A stretch of DNA of 64,000 nucleotides from Solirubrobacteraceae bacterium (GCA_025449845.1 JANWIP010000029.1:1-64000), one strand, 5' to 3'. Positions 8,671 to 16,729 are shown, counted from the stretch's first letter. Notes: generated by a model not told the origin, from the letters alone. Program-made: numbers and translations.

Positions 8671-9506
8671 CGCGCACGATGCCCGCAGCAAGCCGCTGTT
8701 CCCCGCCGAACGAACTCAGCTCGCCATCGTGCTGCGCGGCGTGTCCCTACGTGAGGTGCGATGGGACCCGCGTCTTGGGCCTGATCGTGAGCGTTCTGGT
8801 GTTCTAGGGACCGGCAAGCACGCTGCCTCTCGACTCACTGAGGGTGAGACGCTGCGCATCACACAGATCGACGGTGGCGTGCAGCTGGATTGATCGCACC
8901 AAATTTGATCTGACGATCGTCGACGAGCCGGGCGAGGATAGCTGGGTCATCGCGTCGAGCCATGAGGTGACCGTGTCTTCAGCCAGCGCGAACCCGCGAG
9001 GAGGCGAGCGCTACGTCATCGATGCCTTGCGGCCGATGCTTTCTCCCGAGCCCGGTGATCAATGCTGCGGTGCCAGGGTTGGGTTCGCCGCGACTCAGCA
9101 TAAGAATCATCTCGTGGATCATCCCCGGGTGAACCTTGCGCATCCCGGGGGGCTCACGGACTCGCTCAGCAACTACGTCGATGCGCGAGGGTAGATCCTG
9201 AAACATGACCTTGATCTCCTCGAACAGGACGCCCAGCGCCAAGCCGTGCACTGGAATGTCGAGCTTGCCCTTCGCAACACCGAGGCAAGTCACAACCTGG
9301 GTAGGTTGGTTTCGCGGAAACGCTTGGCGTGCAGCTCGCTAATGCGCTTCCACACAAGGTTCGGGTTCGAATATCGTCCCTCCCGTTGACAACGATTTTG
9401 GTCGCTCTTGGCTCTGTGAAGCCGAGAACGGCGATCGATGGGACAAGAGCCAAAAGCCCTTGTCCGAACCCCTCAAGGAGCGGGACGCCGCGTGACGCAG
9501 TCCCAA
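8671..9506. other. Decayed accessory DNA, no confident gene
   Basis: Several short frames stay open on both strands but none has a start with ribosome binding site and a recognisable domain. A plus-strand fragment ending at 8893 (TQLAIVLRGVSLREVRWD and onward) looks protein-like but has no start. Around 9363-9384, GGGTTCGAAT followed by a C-rich tract resembles the T arm and acceptor end of the tRNA-Ser at 8087. I read the stretch as the remains of mobile or toxin-antitoxin DNA. Confidence 0.45.
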
Positions 9507-9923
9507 TCAGCCGGAAAGCAAGCCCGTTGCCCACTCGACGGCGTCGGCCGCGATCGAGAAGGCCGCGTCGCGGTCGAGGGGCTCTAGCATCTCGTAGCGT
9601 AGCTGTGCCGCCCACGGCGTCAGCCAGCGCGCCTCTTGGATCGAATCTGGCACCGCGACGCGGTTGTCGTCAGCGATGTCCGCCAGCTCACGAAGATCAT
9701 GGGTGCGCGGAAAGTCGATGTCTGCTAACACAAGCGCGACCTTCAGTGCCTTCTCCACTGCCTGCTGAGCGTGGAACCCCACCACATCGTCGCGCATGTC
9801 CTCCTCGGCCATGAGCACTCGGCACGCACCGAGATCGCTCGCCGCGTGCTCGAGCAGCAGCTCTGCATACTCGCGCTGCTCAGGAGTCGGAGCGGGCAAC
9901 GATCCGACCCTCGCGTAGGGCAT
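9507..9923 (-). CDS. hepT: HEPN-domain toxin (HepT-like)
   Basis: A 138-residue helical HEPN protein of the type paired with MNT nucleotidyltransferases. Family features are YAELLLEHAASDLGACRVL, the conserved VVGFHAQQAVEKALKVAL helix and FPRTHDLRELADIA. HEPN toxins of this class cut RNA or tRNA, and their partner silences them by nucleotidylation. The ATG at 9923 lies inside the end of the upstream MNT gene (44-base overlap), so translation is coupled. All conserved helices are present. Confidence 0.85.
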   Translation of the reverse strand: MPYARVGSLPAPTPEQREYAELLLEHAASDLGACRVLMAEEDMRDDVVGFHAQQAVEKALKVALVLADIDFPRTHDLRELADIADDNRVAVPDSIQEARWLTPWAAQLRYEMLEPLDRDAAFSIAADAVEWATGLLSG

Positions 9924-10203
9924 GATGGACCATCGTCCCGCGAACCTTCGCCCGCCGATCCGCCAGCTCCTCGTCCATCACGATCACATCTACCGGCCGG
10001 CCGATCCGGCCAACAGCGTCGCGCAGGCGGACGGCCTCGGCGACACGATTCTCGACGTTGCGCTCGATGACCAGGAAGTCCAGATCGCTGTCGCGCGTAA
10101 GCTCGCCGCGCGCAGCCGATCCAAACAGGATCACCCGGGCCGGAGACCCGACAGCCTTCACTAGTCGTTGCCCGGCCAAGTCGATCAACTCCTGGGTCGT
10201 CAT
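9880..10203 (-). CDS. mntA: MNT nucleotidyltransferase antitoxin (MntA-like)
   Basis: A 107-residue minimal nucleotidyltransferase with the catalytic signature LFGSAARGELTRDSDLDFL (residues about 26-44). It is the first gene of the HEPN-MNT pair and should modify and silence the HEPN protein encoded downstream. It is paralogous to the orphan copy at 8318-8635, in inverted orientation. The region ahead of its start is shared with the divergent winged-helix gene at 10435 and contains repeated ATTAG boxes. Confidence 0.86.
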   Translation of the reverse strand: MTTQELIDLAGQRLVKAVGSPARVILFGSAARGELTRDSDLDFLVIERNVENRVAEAVRLRDAVGRIGRPVDVIVMDEELADRRAKVRGTMVHHALREGRIVARSDS

Positions 10204-10342
10204 GACGAGAACAGCCTACCTGCCGGTGCGGGAGCGCCGGCTCACGCCTCACAAGACTCCTGCAACGACGGGGGGGCTGGGGGCGCTACAAGCAGGTCAG
10301 TCCACCGATCTCAGCCTTGGTAGGCGGGACAAAACCTCGCAA

Positions 10343-10405
10343 ATTAGACAGATTACTTACATTAGGCCAACTTAGTCTGCTAAAGTACTCTTCATTAGAC
10401 CAACT
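10343..10405 (+). promoter_or_regulatory. Repeated ATTAGnC boxes ahead of the defence-like cassette
   Basis: In an AT-richer stretch upstream of the first cassette gene, ATTAGACAGATT (10343), ATTAGGCCAACT (10361) and ATTAGACCAACT (10394) form near-identical direct repeats. Such repeats next to a gene for a small DNA-binding protein often serve as operator sites for autoregulation. The spacing (18 and 33 bases) is uneven. A good GAAGGAGAGG ribosome binding site follows before the ATG at 10435. Confidence 0.45.
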
Positions 10406-10434
10406 GTTATCAACGAAGGAGAGGTCGGGCCGAC

Positions 10435-10980
10435 ATGAGCCCGAGTATCGAGATCGATGAGGACGTGTGGGGTTTCCTCAAGCGTGAAGCTGAGCCGCTC
10501 GTAGATACGCCTAATGCGGTACTGCGCCGACTGCTGGGCGTAGATGGCCCACCCCAGGCGGACGAAGCGAAGGCATCGGACGGGCCTCCAGGCGGAGCAG
10601 CCATACGCAGGGGTCGAGGGACCTCGAAGGTCTCGTCAAAGGGCAAACGCCAACGGAGGCGCGGACCACGCGCTCCTGTTGGAAGTCTGCTCCCAGAGAG
10701 TGAATATGAAGAGCCGATCCTAAGCGTGTTGGGCAAGCGCGGCGGCTCTGCCCCCGCGCGGGAGGTCATCAAGCTTGTGGGCCAGCTTGTTGACGATAGG
10801 TTGACGCCTCTCGACCGAGAGGATCAGCCCAGTGGAGTCAAGCGATGGGAAGGTCGTGTACAGTTCACGCGTCTGCGGATGCGCAAGGGGGGTCTGATTC
10901 AGGCCACCTCGCCACGCGGGGTATGGGAGCTTTCCGAGCAGGGGCTGGCGGCATACCGCAAGCTCGGAGCGGGGGCATGA
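10435..10980 (+). CDS. Winged-helix DNA-binding protein (Mrr N-terminal-like), first gene of defence-like cassette
   Basis: A 181-residue protein. Residues 3-35 (IEIDEDVWGFLKREAEPLVD, then NAVLRRLLG) resemble a short ribbon-helix-helix or SeqA-N-like dimerisation segment. A basic linker follows. Residues about 93-178 form a winged helix of the type found at the N-terminus of Mrr restriction proteins (ILSVLGKRGGSAPAREVIKL; RLRMRKGGLIQ; GVWELSEQGLAAY). No nuclease domain is attached. It probably acts as target recognition or as regulator of the cassette. The next gene overlaps its stop (ATGA). Confidence 0.68.
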   Translation: MSPSIEIDEDVWGFLKREAEPLVDTPNAVLRRLLGVDGPPQADEAKASDGPPGGAAIRRGRGTSKVSSKGKRQRRRGPRAPVGSLLPESEYEEPILSVLGKRGGSAPAREVIKLVGQLVDDRLTPLDREDQPSGVKRWEGRVQFTRLRMRKGGLIQATSPRGVWELSEQGLAAYRKLGAGA

Positions 10981-11624
10981 GCACGGGCAAGAGCTCAGGC
11001 CGCGAGCGCCATCAGATGATTCTGCTGACGATCTACAAGGTCGCAGGCGGTACCACGCGTCTCTGCGCCTATGAGGATCTCGTCGTGGAAGCCTGGAAAC
11101 TTTTCCCGCACGAGTTTGGGCTGCGCGGCTATGCTGACAAGTATCCAGACTCTTCGGATCTTCACAAGCCCCTCTACGGTCCGCTCAAACGCGAAGGCTA
11201 CGTGCGTGTGCAGAACAAGAAGTTCGGGCTAACAGAGAGCGGCTTGGCGGCCGCTGAGCGCCTGCGTCAGCCAGACCAGGCCGAGCGACCTGAGCTGGGC
11301 CGTGTACGGCGTGACCAGCGCATAGAGATCGAACGCCTGATCAAAAAGCCATCGGTCGCGCTGATTGAGGAAAGTAGAGCCGGCGAGTTGGTGGATACCG
11401 ATCTCTACGACTTCTACGGCGTCACGGTGCGCACAAAGCCCGCCGACTTTGCCGGGCGTGTGACGACAGTGGACGCAGCCGTGGACGCAGGCGTGGACGC
11501 GCAGGATCCGTCGATCGACCAGCAGCGGCTGGCATGGGTTGTCGTCACGCGCGACGAGCTCAAGGCAAGATGGACCGATCTGATCGCCGAGCGCGTCTCG
11601 GCATTGCAAAAGCCTCGGGCCTAA
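10977..11624 (+). CDS. Winged-helix protein, second gene of defence-like cassette
   Basis: A 215-residue protein whose first 85 residues look like a winged helix (ILLTIYKVAGGTTRLCAYED; LHKPLYGPLKREGYVRVQNK; FGLTESGLAAAERL). The remaining 130 residues have no motif I recognise. Residues about 100-140 are charged (VRRDQRIEIERLIKKPS), which could form a helical contact surface. Translation is coupled to the previous gene by a 4-base overlap, and the ATPase gene starts 17 bases later. By position it is probably a structural or DNA-contacting partner of the GHKL ATPase. Confidence 0.55.
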   Translation: MSTGKSSGRERHQMILLTIYKVAGGTTRLCAYEDLVVEAWKLFPHEFGLRGYADKYPDSSDLHKPLYGPLKREGYVRVQNKKFGLTESGLAAAERLRQPDQAERPELGRVRRDQRIEIERLIKKPSVALIEESRAGELVDTDLYDFYGVTVRTKPADFAGRVTTVDAAVDAGVDAQDPSIDQQRLAWVVVTRDELKARWTDLIAERVSALQKPRA

Positions 11625-11641
11625 GAGACAGGGGGACGGAG

Positions 11642-13426
11642 ATGGACGTTAAGATCAATGTCGAGCCGACGATCATCGTCGATGAGTTGCTCGACACTCT
11701 GGGGCGAGAGTGGGCTAGCGACCATGTCAAGGGGCAGAACGAGTGGTGGAAGAACTCGATCGACCAGTACATCCGCGACGTCGTCCCCGATGACCGCCGA
11801 GTGATCTTGGTCGAGTTGGTTGAGACAAAGCCCAAGAAGAACTCAGTATTCCGTGTTATCGACTTCGGCGGCACGACCAAGCACGAGATCGACGATGCTT
11901 TCAAGCGATGGGGAGACATCAAGGCCGCGAGCCGTGGTACTGGTAAGCGCACGTTCGGTGGGCATGGCAACGGCGGCAAGTTCTACATGCGCTCGGCCTT
12001 TGAGACAAGCAGGATCATCACCTATCGCGATGGTCGCCTGTCGGCCTTCGGATTCAACAAGGACAAGCGCTATGGATTCCAAGACGGCTACGACGAGGTC
12101 GACATGGCGCTCGCAGAGGCGCTTGACTTCGCCCAGATCGACATCGACGGCCTGCCTGTATCGGCGCATGAACAACTCGGGATTAGCGGGGGCTTCACGG
12201 TGGTCTTGGGCGAGAAGCCCAACAACTTTCAGCGTAGCGCGACCGCGCGCAAAATTCTTCAGAAGCTCACCGAGCATCCGCAGGCGCGACGGATCATCGC
12301 TCGGCACCCGGTGTTTGCCCGCACCAACCGAGACAGCGACTGGAAGCGGCTGCACTCGCTCGATCCCGAGCCTCGGCCGGACTTCGCCGAGGAGATCCGC
12401 GTCGAGCTTCCCCAGTCTCTACTCGACGAAAACGACAATGAGATCCTCCTGCGCGACAAGGAATGGCCCGAGGCGTACCTCGCTTTACAGACAAGCAAGG
12501 ACAGCCTGAGAGGAACGGGTCTCAACCGCGTCGATGTCATCGGTGAGATCGGCAGCATCGGCTCGCATGACATCCCCAGCCTCGGCCTCGAGAAGCATCC
12601 AGCGCACGGCGACTTCATCTACGGCGAGTTGTACTGCCCAAAGCTGGAGAGCGAGGAGTACCACTTGGTCGACAATGATCGCGAACGTCTAATCAACAAT
12701 GAGATCGCGCGTGCCGTCCTTGGCTGGGTTTCTGAGCAAGTGGATGAGCTGGCCGGAAAGCTGGCCGACGCGGACGCCAAAGAACGCAAGGCAGCGGACC
12801 TGTCGCAGTCATCGGCGTTCAACGAGCTACTCAACCAGTGGAAGAACCGGTTCATGCCGACGTTGATGGCCCAGCTCTTCGGCGGACCGGGAGAGGGCGG
12901 CGGTTTCGGCGGCATCGGAAATGGCGCTGGCGGCGCTGGCGGCGGAGACGTCATCGTGGACGGAGAGCCGAACGACAGTAAACATCCACTGGATGGGGGC
13001 GTAGACGGGGGCGGAGGGGACGAGACCAAGCGTGGCCGACGGTCGCCGACCGTGCTCCTCTCCGGACATGACCCCGATCCGCTCGATCTGATGGCCCCGC
13101 CACTCCAGCTCTCAACTCGTCAGCCCGCCGTTTATCAGCGACCAAAGGACGTGCCGGAAGGTATCTACTGGATCAACACCAGCAGGCCGCTGGCCGAGCG
13201 CATCCTGGAACGCTTCGGTGCCGAGAGCGCCCGCTGGCGCGCGTACCTGTTCGAGCGCTACGTCGAGATCATCCTCAAGGAGTCCATCCACCAGCTAGAG
13301 AAGAATGAGGGCGGACTCACCGGCGACCGCATCGAGAGCCACATCGACTCCCTATACACCCAAGTTCACGACCAAGCCTTCGAGGATCTGGAGCCCTTCC
13401 TCTTCGACGAGAAGCTCGCCGAGTGA
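11642..13426 (+). CDS. GHKL ATPase of the MORC/paraMORC type
   Basis: A 594-residue protein with a Bergerat (GHKL) ATP-binding fold at residues about 1-200. The N box is EWWKNSIDQY (N38), the first Gly box VIDFGGTTKHEIDDAF (D74) and the second GGHGNGGKFYMRSAF (106-120). A conserved S5-like transducer region probably follows. A Gly-rich hinge at about 418-440 separates it from a C-terminal helical part. Proteins of this type occur in bacterial restriction-modification operons next to cytosine methyltransferases and Vsr nucleases (established from genomic surveys of MutL/MORC-related ATPases). It may act as an ATP-driven DNA clamp that couples recognition to cleavage. The ATG at 11642 has the ribosome binding site GGGGGACGGAG. 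The methyltransferase overlaps its end. Confidence 0.78.
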   Translation: MDVKINVEPTIIVDELLDTLGREWASDHVKGQNEWWKNSIDQYIRDVVPDDRRVILVELVETKPKKNSVFRVIDFGGTTKHEIDDAFKRWGDIKAASRGTGKRTFGGHGNGGKFYMRSAFETSRIITYRDGRLSAFGFNKDKRYGFQDGYDEVDMALAEALDFAQIDIDGLPVSAHEQLGISGGFTVVLGEKPNNFQRSATARKILQKLTEHPQARRIIARHPVFARTNRDSDWKRLHSLDPEPRPDFAEEIRVELPQSLLDENDNEILLRDKEWPEAYLALQTSKDSLRGTGLNRVDVIGEIGSIGSHDIPSLGLEKHPAHGDFIYGELYCPKLESEEYHLVDNDRERLINNEIARAVLGWVSEQVDELAGKLADADAKERKAADLSQSSAFNELLNQWKNRFMPTLMAQLFGGPGEGGGFGGIGNGAGGAGGGDVIVDGEPNDSKHPLDGGVDGGGGDETKRGRRSPTVLLSGHDPDPLDLMAPPLQLSTRQPAVYQRPKDVPEGIYWINTSRPLAERILERFGAESARWRAYLFERYVEIILKESIHQLEKNEGGLTGDRIESHIDSLYTQVHDQAFEDLEPFLFDEKLAE

Positions 13427-14631
13427 CCGCGCGGCTAACACACGTCGACCTGTTCGCGGGAGTCGGGGGCTTCACGCTCGGCTTCGAGGCGACCGGCCGA
13501 TACCGCACAGCCCTGATGGCTGACTCCGACTACTCGGCGGCGCTTACCTTCAAGCGGAATCGACCCCAGGCCCGCTACTGGCCCAAGGATCTGTCTAAAG
13601 TCGCGGTCGATGAGCTGCTAGGAACCGCCGAACTCGAACCGGAAGAGATCGATGTACTGACTGCCGGACCGCCTTGCCAAGGGCTTAGCAAGGTCGGTGC
13701 CCGCCTGCTTGATGATCCTCGCAATCAGCTACTCAAGCACACCGCAGAGCTGATCGGCGCGACGCGGCCGAAGCTCGCGATCATCGAGAACGTGCCTTCG
13801 CTCTGGTGGGATGAGCACAGCGAGCTCTTTGCAGAGCTGTCCGATGCCCTCGACAGAGAGGGCTACGATCTCGACATGCAGGTGCTCGAAGCATGGCGCT
13901 TCGGTGTGCCGCAGTTGCGCCGCAGGCTATTTATCCTCGCGACCCGTGAGGACATCGAGCACCGCTCGACGAAGCGCTTTCCCGAAGGTCGCGAGTTGGA
14001 TCGTTTCACCGCGCGCGACCTGATACGCGCTGCCGAAAACGGCGAGCCGCTCTACCCGCCGGGACTGTCAGTCGAGGAGGCCATCGGCGATCTGCCTACC
14101 ATTCCCGCCGGTGGCGGCAAGGAAGCGATGGCGTACGACGGCGAACCCACCTCCGACTATCAACGGGCGCGACGTGGTGACACAGACATCCTGTTTAATC
14201 ACCGCGCCCGCGCACATTCTGCGGCTATGCTCAAAAAGATGGAGATGATTGCGGAGGGCGGACGCAACCAGGAGCTCGCCGACGAGCAGAGACTACGCTC
14301 CGCCGATGGAGAGTATTTTTCGCAGGCGTACGCAAGGTTGCATCGTCATGGCATTGCACAAACCATTACGACCTACTTCCAGAATCCAGGCAGCGGCCGT
14401 TTCATCCACTACCGCGACCTCCGTGCCCTTAGTGTACGCGAGGCGGCCCGTTTCCAGAGCTTCGACGACGACTTTATGTTCACCGGCAAGTTCGAGCAGC
14501 AGATGCGTCATGTTGGCAACGCCGTCCCCGTGTTGCTCGCCGAACACCTCGCCGAGCACTGTGCCGCCATTTTGACCGGCGAGCGATCAGGCGAGAATGA
14601 TCTCGTGGCAAATGGCCCTGGATCGCGCTGA
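13423..14631 (+). CDS. DNA (cytosine-5-)-methyltransferase
   Basis: A 402-residue C5 methyltransferase. Motif I is DLFAGVGGFTLGFEATG (from residue 9), motif IV AGPPCQGLS with catalytic C85, motif VI IENVPSLW (E122), motif VIII VPQLRRRLFILA. Motifs IX and X are near the C-terminus (RALSVREAARFQSF; RHVGNAVPVLLAEHLAE). It transfers methyl groups from S-adenosylmethionine to a cytosine in a sequence that cannot be predicted here. The GTG start overlaps the ATPase stop by 4 bases. In the cassette it would protect host DNA. All catalytic motifs are present. Confidence 0.92.
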   Translation: MTARLTHVDLFAGVGGFTLGFEATGRYRTALMADSDYSAALTFKRNRPQARYWPKDLSKVAVDELLGTAELEPEEIDVLTAGPPCQGLSKVGARLLDDPRNQLLKHTAELIGATRPKLAIIENVPSLWWDEHSELFAELSDALDREGYDLDMQVLEAWRFGVPQLRRRLFILATREDIEHRSTKRFPEGRELDRFTARDLIRAAENGEPLYPPGLSVEEAIGDLPTIPAGGGKEAMAYDGEPTSDYQRARRGDTDILFNHRARAHSAAMLKKMEMIAEGGRNQELADEQRLRSADGEYFSQAYARLHRHGIAQTITTYFQNPGSGRFIHYRDLRALSVREAARFQSFDDDFMFTGKFEQQMRHVGNAVPVLLAEHLAEHCAAILTGERSGENDLVANGPGSR

Positions 14632-15034
14632 GCACGAGACTCGCTATCGCAGCTTGACGATGGCGGCCGTCAAGAGTAGCCGCACCGACCTAGAGCAACT
14701 CTTGGCCCGTCATATGTGGGCCGCGGGTCTCCGTGGCTGGCGGCGCGACAGGCGCACCGCAAACGCGCGTCCCGACTTCGTCTTCGTTAGTGCGCGTCTG
14801 GCCGTCTTCGTGGACGGATGTTTCTGGCATGGCTGTCCATCCTGTGCAAAGCGTCCTGCGACCAACCGCGATTATTGGAGACCGAAGATCGACCGTAATG
14901 GCCGCCGCGATCGGACGCAAACCACTGCGCTTGGGGATGCTGGCTGGACTGTGCTGCGATTCTGGGGGCACGAGTTGGAAGCCGATCCCACCGGCTGCGC
15001 AAGTGCGGTAGTCCAAGCATTCGCGCTGTCCTGA
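14597..15034 (+). CDS. vsr: Vsr-type (very short patch repair) endonuclease
   Basis: A 145-residue nuclease of the Vsr family with the hallmark segment VFVDGCFWHGCPSCAKRP (70-87), an upstream RPDFVF and a downstream GWTVLRFWGHEL. Classical Vsr nicks T:G mismatches that arise when 5-methylcytosine deaminates, so it accompanies C5 methyltransferases. In MORC-containing operons a Vsr-like protein may instead be the effector nuclease. The ATG at 14597 overlaps the methyltransferase by 35 bases; ATGs at 14615 and 14660 are alternatives. It is the last gene of the cassette, and no separate restriction enzyme is encoded nearby. Confidence 0.88.
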   Translation: MISWQMALDRAEHETRYRSLTMAAVKSSRTDLEQLLARHMWAAGLRGWRRDRRTANARPDFVFVSARLAVFVDGCFWHGCPSCAKRPATNRDYWRPKIDRNGRRDRTQTTALGDAGWTVLRFWGHELEADPTGCASAVVQAFALS

Positions 15035-15079
15035 CCCAAGTTGAGTGGTCCAAATGATCCGATTATCAACAGGTTCGTG

Positions 15080-15211
15080 TCAGCGTGCCACATACAACGA
15101 TTCTTGGCGGATCGCCTCCGCCGCCCGCCGCCGCGCCTCCCGCCCCACAGGCTCCATCAGCTCCTCAACCAGCCGCTCCAGGTTCACGGCGGGGTTCGCA
15201 GGTTGTAGCAT
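15080..15211 (-). CDS. Small hypothetical protein or detached gene end
   Basis: A 43-residue frame starts at ATG 15211 inside the end of the DUF433-like gene and continues past it (NPAVNLERLVEELMEP, then REARRRAAEAIRQE). It has a coding-like amphipathic, charged pattern. It may be a separate small protein, or the original C-terminus of the upstream gene after a frameshift. I cannot assign a function. Confidence 0.3.
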   Translation of the reverse strand: MLQPANPAVNLERLVEELMEPVGREARRRAAEAIRQESLYVAR

Positions 15212-15540
15212 CGCTCCCCCTCCGCCTCCAGTTGAACAGCGGCGAAATCGAGCGCTTCACGTATAGAAGGAAGCGTGATGCTACGTCGCCAAGACGCTAG
15301 GAACCGCAGCTCAATCAAGTTGAGGAAGGACAGTGGCAGCGTGTCGTCGTCGGTGGCGCTGCCGTCGATGCGGATAAGTGGCGGGTCGTGGCGCGGCTGT
15401 CCTCGGTAGACGCGATCGTGGCCGAGCGCCCACCGGCGAAGCGTTCCTGCCTGGCGTCCGATGATGCGCGCGGCTTCTGCAAACGTGTATCGAGGTTGAA
15501 CCGCTCGCTCGGAGATGCGTGGATGAGGCGTAGAGGACAT
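15184..15540 (-). CDS. DUF433-type antitoxin-like protein, N-terminal part only
   Basis: A 118-residue protein with a MerR-like helix-turn-helix at the start (YTFAEAARIIGRQAGTLRRW). The middle region LSFLNLIELRFLASWRRSIT, then LPSIREALDFA, is typical of longer antitoxin-like proteins that carry a C-terminal DUF433 domain. Those relatives are about 200-240 residues; here the protein stops soon after the linker with a non-family tail. It is probably truncated by a frameshift or deletion. No toxin partner of the usual PIN/DUF5615 type follows. The start chosen is the ATG at 15540. Confidence 0.55.
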   Translation of the reverse strand: MSSTPHPRISERAVQPRYTFAEAARIIGRQAGTLRRWALGHDRVYRGQPRHDPPLIRIDGSATDDDTLPLSFLNLIELRFLASWRRSITLPSIREALDFAAVQLEAEGERCYNLRTPP

Positions 15541-15717
15541 GGCGTAGCAGTATGTCGAGCAGGGCGGCGGGCGCCTGAAGCCGCTAAATCCGGCTTTCGA
15601 CACCAAGCATATTCAGCCTGCTCGGAAAGGAGCGCAGCCTGCTGCACCTAAGTTACGAAGTCCTAGCAACGACGCGAGAGGGCATCCCGATCTCCCCGTC
15701 CCCGTCCAGCGAGCACC

Positions 15718-16581
15718 TCAGGCCCTGAGCAGTATCCAGACCATGAGCGGTTCATTGCCCCAGCCAAGCTCGCGGAACGAGCGCACGGCATACCGCCGTC
15801 CGGCGATCGTCACATGCCCGGAGGAAGGCAGGCGGACCACGCTGGGAGCGCCCCGCGACGCGCGCACATGCCCACTCGCGCCACGGACCAAGACATCGGC
15901 ACCCGTGACGTCGTGCACGACCTTTACGTAGCCGGTCACATCCTGGATCGAGACCAGGAGGGTACCCAGAAGGCGGCCGTGCAACCGCAGGACACGACTC
16001 CCGGGAGCGACGACGAACACCCCGTCGGGGTTGACCGTCGCGTTGACGAGCACCCGCGATCCGCGAACCACACTGATGCGCGTTACGTGAACGAAGTGGT
16101 TGAGAGGACTCCTCAGCTGCGCGTCCGCCTCGGCCTGGGCACCGCCCACGTCGCCGCGGCTCAGGGCATTGAGCAGAATGCGGTCGCGAGCGATGCGCCT
16201 CAACTGCTGCATGAGCTTCGCGCCCCTGGCCTCTGAGCGGTAGCTCAACTTCGCGACCTCCAGGATCCTGTCGATGCGACTGCGATGAGACCGCGCCCGC
16301 ACCGCCGCGCGCGTCGTGGCAGCGGATGAGGAGGAGAGCGAGTCGGTCGACGTGTGAGCCTGGAGGCTTGCGGAGGATGTCGGCGGCTGAGCCGGGGCCC
16401 GTGCAGCCGGTGTCGAACCGCAGGCGGCGAGCGCCATCACGAAGACCGCGCTCGCAGCGAGCGCCGCGCAGGTCCTGGGCGCGTGCCGCGGGACGGCACC
16501 GCTGCCTGCGTCCTCCGCGACTCGTCCCCTTGAGCCAAGCTCAATCGTCGGGTGGTTCGAGGTTCGGCCTGGAACGGCCAT
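15718..16581 (-). CDS. Predicted lipoprotein with a Cache-like extracellular domain
   Basis: A 287-residue protein (from ATG 16581; a GTG at 16626 would add 15 residues). A hydrophobic segment followed by LAACGS is a lipobox, so the mature protein is probably anchored to the outer face of the membrane at that Cys. A Ser/Thr-rich spacer follows. The C-terminal half (LLNALSRGDVGGAQAEADAQ; VLVNATVNPDGVFVV; LLGTLLVSIQDVTGYV) resembles a Cache-type sensor domain without attached signalling modules. The N-terminal stretch before the hydrophobic segment is unusually long, so the true start may be further in. Its role is unknown. Confidence 0.55.
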   Translation of the reverse strand: MAVPGRTSNHPTIELGSRGRVAEDAGSGAVPRHAPRTCAALAASAVFVMALAACGSTPAARAPAQPPTSSASLQAHTSTDSLSSSSAATTRAAVRARSHRSRIDRILEVAKLSYRSEARGAKLMQQLRRIARDRILLNALSRGDVGGAQAEADAQLRSPLNHFVHVTRISVVRGSRVLVNATVNPDGVFVVAPGSRVLRLHGRLLGTLLVSIQDVTGYVKVVHDVTGADVLVRGASGHVRASRGAPSVVRLPSSGHVTIAGRRYAVRSFRELGWGNEPLMVWILLRA

Positions 16582-16649
16582 ACGGCAACAGTACGACTGC
16601 TGTTTAAAGATCCGGTCAAGATCCACGCGCTTGACTGATCCGGGCGTTT

Positions 16650-16713
16650 GACCGACGGCGGTGATCGACCGACGGCCAGCAAAAGCCAGCGGAGCGATAG
16701 ACCGACGGCCAGC
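16650..16713. repeat. Three GACCGACGGC repeats
   Basis: GACCGACGGC occurs at 16650, and the longer GACCGACGGCCAGC at 16667 and 16700, in the gap between the tadA and lipoprotein genes. The spacings are 17 and 33 bases. This could be a local duplication or a protein-binding array; nothing distinguishes these. Confidence 0.45.
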
Positions 16714-16729
16714 GAAGGCCGACCGATCC

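Noticed and set aside
8844..9194. A 116-residue plus-strand frame containing FDLTIVDEPGEDSWVIASS
   Set aside because: Part of it looks coding, but it lacks a supported start and changes character along its length; it may be a frameshifted remnant only.
8979..9293. A 104-residue minus-strand frame with plausible composition
   Set aside because: It has no ribosome binding site or family match, and the plus strand in the same place is equally protein-like. The stretch is better read as decayed DNA.
9325..9390. A possible complete tRNA gene on the plus strand
   Set aside because: The T-loop-like GGTTCGAAT is present, but the acceptor stem does not pair and the anticodon loop lacks T33. It is reported only as a possible remnant.
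14597..15034. The Vsr-like gene as a standard restriction endonuclease
   Set aside because: Its motif is clearly that of mismatch-nicking Vsr; a role as the cutting enzyme of the cassette is kept only as a hypothesis.
15600..15720. A tRNA-Ser 3'-end duplicate that would close an island starting at 8176
   Set aside because: No matching sequence is visible near the end of the defence-like cassette.
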